Source: Bacteroidaceae bacterium (GTDB lineage Bacteria > Bacteroidota > Bacteroidia > Bacteroidales > Bacteroidaceae). From it: a stretch of 64,000 nucleotides of DNA. The translations under genes were made by a program, and so were the position numbers. The stretch covers positions 62,001-126,000 of the forward strand of contig JAFSKK010000061.1 in the NCBI GenBank assembly GCA_017448965.1. The letters are read 5' to 3'. This document shows, one piece after another, positions 19,801 to 27,014 of the stretch. The notes beneath the pieces were generated by a model that saw only the letters and a list, made by a program, of their open reading frames with translations, was not told the DNA's origin and did not search any database. Position 1 is the stretch's first letter; every line of letters begins with the position of its first letter.

Positions 19801-20632
19801 CTACATCACCGCCAACAAAGATGCCGTCATCAACATCGCCATCTTAGACGCTGTCCTTAACGGCTACAGCATGAAAAAGGGTGAAACCATCCGTGTCTAT
19901 CTGGACGAAAACAACGAGGTACGCGCTGAAAGCGTGTCCACCTTTCCCGAAGTTGAAAAGACTGACTACACGGGCCACATCGTCAACCCGACGTTCGAAG
20001 GCAACTCGAAAGCAGGCTGGTCAGGCTCTCCAACCGTAGATTACAACTGTGCCGAGAAGTACAACACCAACTTCGATGTCTATCAGGTGATTGAGGGACT
20101 CCCACAGGGACAATACCTGCTCACCTGCCAGGGATTCTACCGTGCCGGCAACACCGCCAATGCCGCTTCCACCCACAAGAACGGCACTGAGAAACTGAAC
20201 GCCGCCCTCTATGCCAAGGGCACCGAAGAAGTGAGCACACCGCTGCAATCCATCATCGAAGAGGCGGGTCAGAAGGGAGCCATCGGAGTGATGGCAACAG
20301 GCTTCGGCTACGTGCCCAACACGATGGAGCAGACCAGCGCCTACTTCCGTGCAGGTCTCTACCCCAACTCTCTCACCTGCACCGTAGGCGAAGACGGCAA
20401 ACTGCGCATCGGCGTGAAGAAGTCTGCCCTCATCGGTGAAGACTGGACCATCTTCGACAACTTCACCCTCACCTACCTTCCCGTGGAAGAACCCGATGCC
20501 ATCCCCTCACTTCCTTCCGCCACCACGGCTCCCAAGGGCATCTACACCCTACAGGGCACCAAGATAGCCGCCTCCAACCTTCAAAGCCACGGCATCTACA
20601 TCATGGACGGCAAGACCATCCGAGTGAAATAA
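16853..20632 (+). CDS. Secreted multidomain protein, polysaccharide-lyase-like
   Basis: 1259 aa. A signal peptide (MKKPIALLLFALALSANAQ) is followed by a CBM-like jelly roll (about 25-200, ending ILIDNFRLYK). A helical region (about 215-640) contains GGNYWGSTSTSDAVWESSLW and QNHNLFHTSYQNVVMQELG. A beta-sandwich region follows (about 650-1040). This helical toroid plus beta-sandwich layout resembles PL8-type and related lyases, and the N/H/Y residues in NHNLFHTSY could be catalytic; this is inference. A second CBM-like domain (about 1045-1215) precedes a short tail GIYTLQGTKI...GIYIMDGKTIRVK, like T9SS type-A tails. The protein probably acts on host or diet polysaccharide at the cell surface. 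No SusCD pair is nearby. Confidence 0.6.
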   Translation: MKKPIALLLFALALSANAQEDVTAQYLTNPSFELDDISKLPKDNTRGAYTATSVTGWTLTGSYGVSDIMTASATATDNNFGAPGNPSDGTQMYYIRNAWAASTASLLQNITVPAGKYKLTLDNKCVTQSSHTANLVAGNESLSLTFQSSLPSTWATSELMFETTQEETLAIGLKVTFGNGSGGSILIDNFRLYKMPDDYTEPEDPTEESVSSYTEGIITSDFVGEAAMKTDLLQMLANFSTYMVNDFQECQAPNSINEACGCFKGENTMANDERGVRPNADLSMICAFLVKYGKPAGVTLPSGVTWAKIEDMAMKSLIFAYSTHKANKLKVCSGGNYWGSTSTSDAVWESSLWAMSVAYSAYFQWDKLSDAQKGYIYALLKAECNYELGRNIPTGYAGDTKAEENGWEADILAATLGLFPNDAMAPKWFERLREFAINSYSHPADINNNTIIDAWYNNKTVADLYKGQNLYDDYSLQNHNLFHTSYQNVVMQELGEAALALKMFQLGLYGEEKWKTNALMHNNQQVQDSILNWLALPDGELAMPNGNDWSLFLYDQITSYTTQACFQRDANALMLENMAYKYIKARQKTTTDGSWLLRADVGARRMGVEAHRVMMTYLMHDVLSTADLTPTAWDDFNTKFGEAKMIPCQNIVRAATDDRFTCFSWSNGLKSYTGYFAANNPDKNKIVVPYRANNTGNLTGWYEVSGKGTNATPVVSGIYQLKGNGYVMNGELNVNDNTLNNRFALYSTPQNALIYLDYVTANAAATITAEKGGLLAISTDELMKLSRTLYYNKGDGKAHKQLDGSTFTTFESNWVNIDNELGVIRPVRGLVAFGDRGANNSIYTSKLYPMYSNTARSVKSGEVVDARNLVYYSNINAEKTQEMAGLLLSLKDQLPTGWNGVIAPDADRYYFLASNFKGENTATLKDFQLQGNVAPVFYEPTAINGSKATVTFTLQQNHSVAHPLAVTVSGSNLTAQLIDDTSAYITANKDAVINIAILDAVLNGYSMKKGETIRVYLDENNEVRAESVSTFPEVEKTDYTGHIVNPTFEGNSKAGWSGSPTVDYNCAEKYNTNFDVYQVIEGLPQGQYLLTCQGFYRAGNTANAASTHKNGTEKLNAALYAKGTEEVSTPLQSIIEEAGQKGAIGVMATGFGYVPNTMEQTSAYFRAGLYPNSLTCTVGEDGKLRIGVKKSALIGEDWTIFDNFTLTYLPVEEPDAIPSLPSATTAPKGIYTLQGTKIAASNLQSHGIYIMDGKTIRVK

Positions 20633-20712
20633 CACCCCACACACCCTCTCACCACAACGCCGTTGCACGTAGGGCGGAAACAGCACTTCACATCAGTGTA
20701 CAACGGACAAAC

Positions 20713-20755
20713 AAAAAAGGGCGGATGCAGGGAAAAATCCTTGCATCCGCCCTTG
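20713..20755 (-). terminator. Leftward terminator
   Basis: Hairpin GGGCGGATGCAAGG / CCCTGCATCCGCCC followed on the minus strand by TTTTTTG. It lies after the fabI remnant and would end leftward transcripts from 22.3 kb. Confidence 0.75.
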
Positions 20756-20868
20756 CCTATATTCTTGTCTGCTTTCTCCTTGATGAAGGACTTGTTGTAC
20801 TGAGTCATGCCTCAGAGCGACATGCCCATGTTGGAGAAGCCGCCATCGTGGAAGAGGGGCTGCACAAA
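20756..20868 (-). pseudogene. Degenerate fabI 3' fragment
   Basis: This stretch is close to the end of the intact fabI (22570-22699): over the best 77 bases I count about eight mismatches. On the minus strand it reads FHDGGFSNMGMSL-stop-GMTQYNKSFIKEK, against SLRGMTQYNKSFIEEN in the intact gene. It is therefore the remnant of a second, somewhat diverged fabI copy cut off upstream. The two secreted-protein genes and their leader lie between this remnant and the intact gene. Confidence 0.8.
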
Positions 20869-20893
20869 AACCAACAGACGAGAAAGGGTGCTT

Positions 20894-21625
20894 TCAGTTC
20901 TTGAGTACAGGACGGACAGAAAGTCCACCTATGCGATCGTAATAGCCGTGGCCACTCACAATAGTCATATCGAAGTAGAGACTGTAGGCCCAATTTGAGT
21001 TGTCTGGATAGAGCGAAGACGACCAATAGAGGCCATACGATGTTTCGCCATCTACAAAATCATCCCAGCGGTTGCCCGCATTCGGCAGGAAAATAGTACC
21101 CCCATTTGGACCTGTAAACTTTTGGCCTGACACACCATTCTGTTGTGTCCGTTGGGAAGATGTATAATTTAACAATTCTTGGATTTGTTCCGATGTTGGC
21201 ATACTCCATGGGGCACCCCAGTTTGCCGTGGCGGCATCGTAGGGTGTGCCAGCGATGTCAGAACCTATATTTCCATACACCATTTGTGAGTAATAATGTT
21301 GATATGTTTTCGTACCATATTCATTCTTCGTCTTTGTCTCCCCCCATGCATAATATCCGCCATATTCCTCAGGCTTAGATGCACCCACATTACAAGTTGC
21401 CCATTTTGTGCCACTTGGAAGGCCGAGATCTATCCATTCGTGGCCGTTAACCGTTCCTGTGGGAATTATGTTTACAGCCTCAAACACAACTCGCTGAATG
21501 TCTTCCACGTTTACTCGCAGCGTGGTGGCATCTTTTTTCTCAATCACCATTATGTCCTCAGTTGCCTGACCAAAGGCCAAAAGACACAATAATGAAACAA
21601 CGGAAGTAAAAGTCAATCTTTTCAT
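20894..21625 (-). CDS. Secreted FISUMP-like protein
   Basis: 243 aa. A signal peptide (residues 1-20, SVVSLLCLLAFGQA) is followed by a short region (TLRVNVEDIQRVVFEA) common in Bacteroidales surface proteins. From about residue 62 the sequence has the Fibrobacter-succinogenes-major-domain (FISUMP) style: WIDLGLPSGTKWATCNVG, YYAWGE, WSMPTSEQIQELL, LPNAGNRW, and YWSSSLYPD...YSLYFD. The role of this domain is not known; it is abundant in gut Bacteroidales secreted proteins. The start overlaps the stop of the upstream gene by 4 bp (ATGA), so the two are translated from one mRNA. Confidence 0.7.
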   Translation of the reverse strand: MKRLTFTSVVSLLCLLAFGQATEDIMVIEKKDATTLRVNVEDIQRVVFEAVNIIPTGTVNGHEWIDLGLPSGTKWATCNVGASKPEEYGGYYAWGETKTKNEYGTKTYQHYYSQMVYGNIGSDIAGTPYDAATANWGAPWSMPTSEQIQELLNYTSSQRTQQNGVSGQKFTGPNGGTIFLPNAGNRWDDFVDGETSYGLYWSSSLYPDNSNWAYSLYFDMTIVSGHGYYDRIGGLSVRPVLKN

Positions 21626-22104
21626 TTTCTATAAATTTTAAAGGTTTGTTTATTGGATATTTTGATAAGGTAAATCCCTTGGGGAAGTGAAACAAGTGGA
21701 ACCTCTGCTCGGTTTCCACTAATTTCAGGCTGGATGCTCATCATTTCCCCATTGAGAGAGTAGAGGCTGATTTTGTCGTCCCCATCAATTCCTTCTATGA
21801 TAATAAGATTGTCATCCTTGCTGACAATTCTCAAACCATTTGAGGCGATGGATTCAATGCCCGTTGAAGCATCATCAAAATAAAATTGCTTCACGTTGCC
21901 AATCTCAAAACTGCTGATGCTGCCTTTTACTGCAATTTGCAAAACCCGATTCGCAAACGTCAGTTCGGGTTTTCCCGACAGCAGAAATTCAGTCTTGCTT
22001 CCGTTCTGCAATTCTACTATAAGTGCCTTCTCGCTTGTTGCCCACAAGTTGAGGACGGAGAACTGCAAGAACAGAAGCAACATTCCAAGTTTTTTCTTCT
22101 TCAT
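21622..22104 (-). CDS. Small secreted protein with T9SS type-A-like tail
   Basis: 160 aa. The signal peptide is MKKKKLGMLLLFLQFSVLNLWA. The middle has SKTEFLLSGKPELTF and FEIGNVKQFYFDD, a pattern common in short Bacteroidales exported proteins that carry little beyond a sorting tail. The C-terminus (ISLYSLNGEMMSIQ ... LPQGIYLIKISNKQTFKIYRK) is a T9SS type-A sorting tail. A cargo role for the SprA pore is therefore inferred, but what the protein does is unknown. It is preceded by a 260-nt structured leader with its own promoter and overlaps the FISUMP-like gene. Confidence 0.65.
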   Translation of the reverse strand: MKKKKLGMLLLFLQFSVLNLWATSEKALIVELQNGSKTEFLLSGKPELTFANRVLQIAVKGSISSFEIGNVKQFYFDDASTGIESIASNGLRIVSKDDNLIIIEGIDGDDKISLYSLNGEMMSIQPEISGNRAEVPLVSLPQGIYLIKISNKQTFKIYRK

Positions 22105-22364
22105 TTTACTTGCTTTTTTAGAGGTTAATACTAAGATTGATTAAAAAGTTTCCTATCTCTATGGGGAAACCGCACAAACCTATCAGCATAAGAAAAGCGC
22201 AGGACTCCACCATACGCCACTGAGGTCTGCTACAACCTACAACCATTTATGGGAAGCCTGCGCTAAAAGCACAAGCCTCTTAATGGTTGTTATCGCTCTT
22301 TCACGTTCCGAGGTAGCAGTTTCAGTGGCGAATGAGCAAATAAAATGTCATGTTCCGAAGAACA
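22105..22364 (-). ncRNA. Structured leader RNA, unassigned
   Basis: The transcript from the promoter at 22370-22377 would carry at least six helices before the ATG at 22104. They are a UUCG hairpin (22351-22364); P1 22322-22330 with 22215-22223 (CGCCACTGA); P2 22313-22319 with 22227-22233; P3 22282-22290 with 22239-22247 (ACAACCATT); P4 22268-22276 with 22256-22264; and a 3' hairpin 22165-22170 with 22148-22153. The segment 22257-22264 (AGCGCAGG on the RNA) can instead pair with CCTGCGCT at 22196-22203, giving a pseudoknot or a competing fold. I do not recognise a named riboswitch; a known Bacteroidales RNA family is possible. Confidence 0.6.
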
Positions 22365-22369
22365 CGCTG

Positions 22370-22377
22370 CAAAAGTA
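22370..22377 (-). promoter_or_regulatory. Promoter -7 element of the structured leader
   Basis: TACTTTTG on the minus strand fits TAnnTTTG. Transcription would start near 22363, just at the first hairpin of the leader. Confidence 0.55.
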
Positions 22378-22494
22378 CAACTTATTTCAGAACCGCCAAA
22401 AGGAAATTGGGAAATATTTTTCGACAAAGATATTTTTTGAGTAACTTTTTGCTAAATATCTGTAAAATGCCTCTGTAGTTCCCAGTCATCCGAC

Positions 22495-22532
22495 AAAAAA
22501 GCGACACCCATTGTTCACAGGTGTCGCTTTTC
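22495..22532 (-). terminator. fabI terminator
   Basis: GCGACACCTG...GGGTGTCGC hairpin followed by TTTTTTG on the minus strand, about 40 bp after the fabI stop. Confidence 0.85.
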
Positions 22533-22569
22533 CTTATAATTACAGACGTTCTTTGCCCAAAATATGTCT

Positions 22570-23433
22570 TTATCCGTAGATGATCTTGCCTGTTTCCTTG
22601 TCGGTGTTCTCCTCGATGAAGGACTTGTTGTACTGCGTCATGCCACGGAGCGACATACCCATGTTAGAGAAGCCACCATCGTGGAAGAGCGTCTGCATGG
22701 TCACCTTCTTGGTGAGGTCGGAGAACATCACGATGCAGTAGTCGGCACACTCGTCGGCACTGGCGTTGCCGAGTGGAGACATGCGGTCGGAGAAGTCGTA
22801 GAGACCATCGAAGCCCTTGATGCCCGAACCTGCAGTGGTGTAGGTAGGAGACTGGCTGATGGTGTTCACGCGCACACCCTTCTCACGGCCATAGATGTAA
22901 CCGAAGGAACGGGCGATGGACTCCAAGAGTGACTTGGCGTCTGCCATATCGTTGTAGCCGAAGAAAGTGCGGTGGCTGGCCACATAAGTGAGAGCCAACA
23001 CACTGGCGTTCTCTGCCAGCGCATCCATCTTCTTAGCCACCTGCAACATCTTGTGGAAAGAGATGGCGGAGATGTCCAGCGTCTTGTCCAAGAGGCTGTA
23101 GTCGAGGTCGTCATACGTGCGCTTCTTACGCATGTTGGCGCTCATGGCGCAGGAGTGAAGCACGAAGTCGATCTGACCGCCGAGTGCCTTCTGAGCCTCA
23201 GCGAAGAGCATCTCAAGATCTTCCACGCTGGTGGCATCGGCAGCAATCACTGTCGCGTTCGTCTTCTCTGCCAGATCCGCGATGGTTCCCATGCGGCAGG
23301 CAACTGCTGTATTCGTAAGCACGATTTGTGCACCTTCTTCGTAAGCACGTTCTGCCACCTTCCAAGCGATGGACTGATCGTTGAGTGCGCCAAAAATGAT
23401 TCCTCTCTTTCCTTTCAGCAAATTGTAAGCCAT
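22570..23433 (-). CDS. fabI: Enoyl-ACP reductase [NADH]
   Basis: 287 aa. This is a short-chain dehydrogenase of the FabI group. GIIFGALNDQSIAWKVAERAYEEGA is the divergent nucleotide-binding start, and SCAMSANM follows. The FabI active site normally has Tyr-x6-Lys; here the segment LTYVASHRTFFGYNDMADAKSLL supplies Tyr and Lys (YNDMADAK). It catalyses the last, NADH-dependent step of each fatty-acid elongation cycle in the cytoplasm, reducing trans-2-enoyl-ACP. Bacteroidetes FabI proteins carry the C-terminal SLRGMTQYNKSFI as here. It has its own -7 element and terminator. Confidence 0.93.
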   Translation of the reverse strand: MAYNLLKGKRGIIFGALNDQSIAWKVAERAYEEGAQIVLTNTAVACRMGTIADLAEKTNATVIAADATSVEDLEMLFAEAQKALGGQIDFVLHSCAMSANMRKKRTYDDLDYSLLDKTLDISAISFHKMLQVAKKMDALAENASVLALTYVASHRTFFGYNDMADAKSLLESIARSFGYIYGREKGVRVNTISQSPTYTTAGSGIKGFDGLYDFSDRMSPLGNASADECADYCIVMFSDLTKKVTMQTLFHDGGFSNMGMSLRGMTQYNKSFIEENTDKETGKIIYG

Positions 23434-23482
23434 AATTCGTTTTTTTTCCTAATTAATATTGATATCCTATTAAAAACGGCTG

Positions 23483-23490
23483 CAAAGGTA
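23483..23490 (-). promoter_or_regulatory. fabI promoter -7 element
   Basis: TACCTTTG on the minus strand, 49 bp upstream of the fabI ATG. Confidence 0.65.
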
Positions 23491-23541
23491 CGAAGAAAAG
23501 TGAAAAATGAAAAGCGAAAAGTGAAAAAATAGCAAAAACTC

Positions 23542-23572
23542 TTGGTCAGTTTCCGAAAAACCCCTACCTTTG
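23542..23572 (+). promoter_or_regulatory. tRNA promoter
   Basis: TTG at 23542-23544 and TACCTTTG at 23565-23572 are 20 bp apart, and the tRNA starts 30 bp later. Confidence 0.65.
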
Positions 23573-23602
23573 CACTCGCTAACGGAAAACAGCCATAGCG
23601 AT

Positions 23603-23676
23603 GGCGGGGTAGCTCAGCTGGTTAGAGCGTCGGATTCATAATCCGGAGGTCGAGGGTTCGAGCCCCTCCCCCGCTA
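23603..23676 (+). tRNA. tRNA with CAT anticodon (Met, or Ile2)
   Basis: A 74-nt cloverleaf is seen: acceptor GGCGGGG/CCCCGCT, D arm GCTC...GAGC, anticodon stem TCGGA/TCCGG around TTCATAA (anticodon CAT at 23637-23639), T arm GAGGG-TTCGAGC-CCCTC, and discriminator A. The 3' CCA is not encoded. CAT tRNAs may be elongator Met, initiator Met or lysidine-modified Ile2. Acceptor pair 1-72 is G-U rather than the initiator mismatch, so elongator Met or Ile2 is favoured. The prophage integrase starts 130 bp downstream, so this tRNA end is the likely attachment site. Confidence 0.93.
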
Positions 23677-23805
23677 CTTTTTTCAATGAAATGTGCTGAA
23701 AAACAGCGCATTTCTTGGTTTAGAGGGAATTTGAATAGACAAAATAAAGACATTTTTCTTTCCGTGTTTGTTCCTGAAGGGGGCTGAAATACGGAAAGAA
23801 AAAAA
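23677..23805 (+). promoter_or_regulatory. Hairpins before the integrase; probable att region
   Basis: Two hairpins are visible. GAAATGTGCTG / CAGCGCATTTC (23687-23714) may end the tRNA transcript. A 13-bp inverted repeat, TTTTTCTTTCCGT with ACGGAAAGAAAAA, runs into the integrase start codon region (23754-23804) and could hide the ribosome site or bind a regulator. The attL core should lie at or just after the tRNA 3' end; the other att copy is off the window, so it cannot be defined. Confidence 0.5.
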
Positions 23806-24981
23806 ATGACTCCAAGAAAAAAAAGAACTTCGGGCGCGAATATATATAATGTATGTTCGTACTCCCTGCCGAAACTTCACACCGGCAAAAAATGGTATGT
23901 GGACTTCCTTTGCTACGATCCCGTCGAGGAACGGATGAAGCGGAAGAAGTACCACCTTGACGGCATCCCCACCATCCGCGAGCGGAAGGCACGGGCTGCT
24001 CAACTTATCTCATCAATCTCTATACGCCTGCAGCAAGGCTGGAACGTGTGGGCGCAAGTGGACTCCAACCGACAGTACACGCTCATGGAGAATGTGGTGG
24101 ACTTGTACAGGAAGACGGTGGAGAAGGAGTGCGCCACGGGCACGATGCGGAAGAAGACTAGGCACTCGTACCTGTGCCACCTGACCATCTTCTGCGAGTG
24201 GCTGCGCATGCGGCCGCTGAAGGTGGTGTATGCCTACCAGGTGGACAAGATGCTGATGGTGGACTTCCTCGACTACCTCTATCAGGACAGGGACGTGTCG
24301 GCACGGACGAGGAACAACTACCGCGGATGGCTCTGCACGTTCTGCGCCTGGATGATGGAGAAGGGTTACCTGACGGAGAATCCCGTGGAGGGCATCAGGA
24401 ACCTGAGGGAGGAGCCGAAGAAGAGGGACGCGCTGACCGTCGAGCAACTGGCCACCCTCCGCTCGCACCTCTCCAGAGAGGACAGGCACTATCTGCTGGC
24501 TTGCATGATGGAGTACTACACCTTCATCCGCCCCATCGAACTGACGAACCTGAAGGTGGGCGACATCAAGGTGAAGGGGCAGAAGATTGTGGTGCATGCC
24601 GAATGGGCGAAGAACAAGCGGGACGAGGCTGTGGGGCTGAACAGGGAGCTGCTGATGCTGATGGTGGAGCTGAAAGTGCTGGAGGCTCCGTCCAGCTATT
24701 ACCTCTTCGGGAACAGACGCTTCACGCCGTCGCCGGACAAGATGGATGCCCGCATCTTCAGCGAGCGGTTCATCAAGCTCAGGAAGGAGCTGGGATGGCC
24801 TGACAGCATCCAGTTCTACAGTCTGAAGGATTCGGGCATCAGAGACCTGGCGAACGCCAAGGGCATTGTGGTGGCGCGTGACCAGGCACGGCACACGGAC
24901 ATCAGCACCACCAACTACTACCTGAAGGGGGATGCCATGACGGTACACTCGGAGACGCTGGATTTCAAGGGGAACCTATAA
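23806..24981 (+). CDS. int: Prophage tyrosine recombinase (integrase)
   Basis: 391 aa. An N-terminal arm-binding part is followed by a SAM-like core-binding domain (about 95-205) and a catalytic domain. The catalytic arginine is in YYTFIRPIEL, lysine in VVHAEWAKNK, the second-box arginine in LKDSGIRDLAN, histidine in ARHTDISTTN, and the nucleophile tyrosine in NYYLK. The usual HxxR box reads K-D-S-G-I-R, a variation seen in Bacteroidetes phage integrases. The enzyme would recombine phage and host att sites at the adjacent tRNA. It reads inward and its stop is 8 bp from the end of the convergent tail gene. Confidence 0.9.
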   Translation: MTPRKKRTSGANIYNVCSYSLPKLHTGKKWYVDFLCYDPVEERMKRKKYHLDGIPTIRERKARAAQLISSISIRLQQGWNVWAQVDSNRQYTLMENVVDLYRKTVEKECATGTMRKKTRHSYLCHLTIFCEWLRMRPLKVVYAYQVDKMLMVDFLDYLYQDRDVSARTRNNYRGWLCTFCAWMMEKGYLTENPVEGIRNLREEPKKRDALTVEQLATLRSHLSREDRHYLLACMMEYYTFIRPIELTNLKVGDIKVKGQKIVVHAEWAKNKRDEAVGLNRELLMLMVELKVLEAPSSYYLFGNRRFTPSPDKMDARIFSERFIKLRKELGWPDSIQFYSLKDSGIRDLANAKGIVVARDQARHTDISTTNYYLKGDAMTVHSETLDFKGNL

Positions 24982-24989
24982 AGCTTCAG

Positions 24990-26987
24990 CTACACTTTTT
25001 CATAAAAGTAGCCCTTTTTCTTGGGGTCGATGCCGTTTTCGGTGATGGTGAACTCGATTTTCTCGCAGATGTATTCACGCCCACGGATGAGGTAGGTGGC
25101 ATCGACGGGGAAGGTGCCACGGTCGAGGAAGGCGAAACAGTGCTTGGCCTTGGTGGAGGTCACGCCTGAAGGCTCGATGACGGAGGCGACGAAGGTGTCT
25201 GTGCGGTTCCTGTTGCCACGGTATTCGGAAATGTCGAAGCGACCGCCAGGGATGACGGTGCCGTCTGGCTTAGCGACCCCAATGTAGGAGGGTGAGCTTT
25301 GCCCCGTCTGATGTTCACGGGAATAGGGAGCGCCATCGACACCATCCCACCCTTCCATCTGAAGGTAGTAGTCAGCACCAGAGACGGGCTGGACGGTATG
25401 GGTGTTCTTGACTGGCACACGGTAGCCCACCTCGATGCAGTCACGCCCTTCTTCCTCCTTCTCGGCCTCTCCACGGAGGTAGTCATCGATGACGAACTCA
25501 TCTTCAGCAACGGCACGGGTGGAGGCAGAGGTGGCCATGATGAGGGAATCGAACTGAGTCCACGTGGTGGAACGTTGCCACAAACTGTTATTCAGCGTGA
25601 ACACCTGAAGGCTGCGCTTCCACCATTGCTCGATGCGGACAGGAACGATGCGGAGCTGGGTGTGGACTTCCCGACTGTCTGGGTTGCGGAAGTAAGGGGC
25701 GCAGGAGTTGACCAGCCACAGCAACCATGTACCATTATAGGTCTGATAGGCTTGAATGCCATCGTTGAACGAATCATAGACCAACATCCGCTTTTTCTCT
25801 TCGTCTGAAGCACGGTTGAAGGTGGCTTCATCCACAACGGTGGCCATCTCCCACACTTCATCAGGAAGGATGGCATAATAGTCGGAATCGAGGTCGGGAT
25901 AAGCAAAGCCAACGTTACCAACGCTAATGTCGTTGCCTTGCTCATCCTCCTCGATTTCGGCTGTGTAATCGTCAATGACCCGCTCCAGCTCCACCGTCTG
26001 GCTGTTGGAGGGCACACGGTTCTCCACCCACGAACGGCTGCCATTGCTGCGGATATAGACCCCGAAGAAGTTGCTGCACTCCTTCAGGAACTCCTTCACC
26101 GTCCAATGCGGCAGCATCTTGGCATAGCGGATGGTGCCACGGCTGTTGGCGATGAAGACATCTGCCATCCACGACTTGGAGGCATCGGTGCGAATGCAGT
26201 TGTCAGCTCTCGACAGGGGCGCACCGATGGCCGCCAGCACCCGCTCCAGGATGAAGCAGAGGTAAGGCTGACCGGCAAAGGTCTGTCCGTTCTGAATCCT
26301 CACCTTCTCTTCCTTGCCCTCTGCGAAAGGCTTGTTCGGGTGATAGGTCTGCAGTGGCCAGTACCAGAACACTTCTTCAGGGGAAGGGTTGAACGATGAC
26401 CCTGACACACCGAACACACTGAAAAGCCTGTCGTTGGCGACTTTATCGTCAGCCTCACTGTAGATGGGATAGCACACACAGTCTGTCTGCGAACTGTTGC
26501 CATATTGAAGCATCTCCGTGTTGGTGCCGTGCCAGGAACTGTACTTCGTGATGCGGATGCACTCATCCATCGATGCGGGTTTCCACGCTCCGAGCGAGTC
26601 CCAGACAGTGCCAAGGTCAAGCTCATCGATGTAAAGATCCTTGTCTTCAGCATCCGTCATCTTGAAGTTGGTCTCACTGCGACCTGCCAGCAGCTGGAGC
26701 TTCACTTCTTCATTGCTGACAGAGGTGACAACGGCTGTCCCCTCCACGCTTAACTCATCAGCCAACAGATGGAAGGCGTATTCTCGACCTGCCAGGGCGA
26801 CTTTCGACATCTCCATGCGGTGGATGGAACCAAGGGCACGGATGTTGGGAAGGCAACCACGAAGGGGAAGGGTGACATCTAACGTGTAGTCGCCACTGTC
26901 GGTCAGCATGGCGTTCTCACGGGTGAACTTGAACTGGGTGCCCTTCTTCATGATGACAGGGCTATTGTTGAGGGTGAGCCGGAACAT
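24990..26987 (-). CDS. Phage tail hub / baseplate-type protein
   Basis: 665 aa with no signal peptide. It begins MFRLTLNNSPVIMKKGTQFK, a start I associate with the gene after the tape measure in Bacteroides siphovirus-like prophages. The sequence is beta-rich with many aromatic residues, and an ISEYRGNRNRT segment lies near the C-terminus. Its place directly after the tape measure, last in the leftward tail operon, fits a distal tail or tail-associated hub protein that joins tube to baseplate. No enzymatic motif (peptidase, muramidase) is seen. The role is positional inference. Confidence 0.6.
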   Translation of the reverse strand: MFRLTLNNSPVIMKKGTQFKFTRENAMLTDSGDYTLDVTLPLRGCLPNIRALGSIHRMEMSKVALAGREYAFHLLADELSVEGTAVVTSVSNEEVKLQLLAGRSETNFKMTDAEDKDLYIDELDLGTVWDSLGAWKPASMDECIRITKYSSWHGTNTEMLQYGNSSQTDCVCYPIYSEADDKVANDRLFSVFGVSGSSFNPSPEEVFWYWPLQTYHPNKPFAEGKEEKVRIQNGQTFAGQPYLCFILERVLAAIGAPLSRADNCIRTDASKSWMADVFIANSRGTIRYAKMLPHWTVKEFLKECSNFFGVYIRSNGSRSWVENRVPSNSQTVELERVIDDYTAEIEEDEQGNDISVGNVGFAYPDLDSDYYAILPDEVWEMATVVDEATFNRASDEEKKRMLVYDSFNDGIQAYQTYNGTWLLWLVNSCAPYFRNPDSREVHTQLRIVPVRIEQWWKRSLQVFTLNNSLWQRSTTWTQFDSLIMATSASTRAVAEDEFVIDDYLRGEAEKEEEGRDCIEVGYRVPVKNTHTVQPVSGADYYLQMEGWDGVDGAPYSREHQTGQSSPSYIGVAKPDGTVIPGGRFDISEYRGNRNRTDTFVASVIEPSGVTSTKAKHCFAFLDRGTFPVDATYLIRGREYICEKIEFTITENGIDPKKKGYFYEKV

Positions 26988-27014
26988 GGGTGTACGGTAT
27001 TACAGGGTTACAAT

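Noticed and set aside
23603..23676. Initiator tRNA-fMet
   Set aside because: The first acceptor pair is G-U rather than a mismatch, and the anticodon stem lacks three consecutive G-C pairs; elongator Met or Ile2 fits better.
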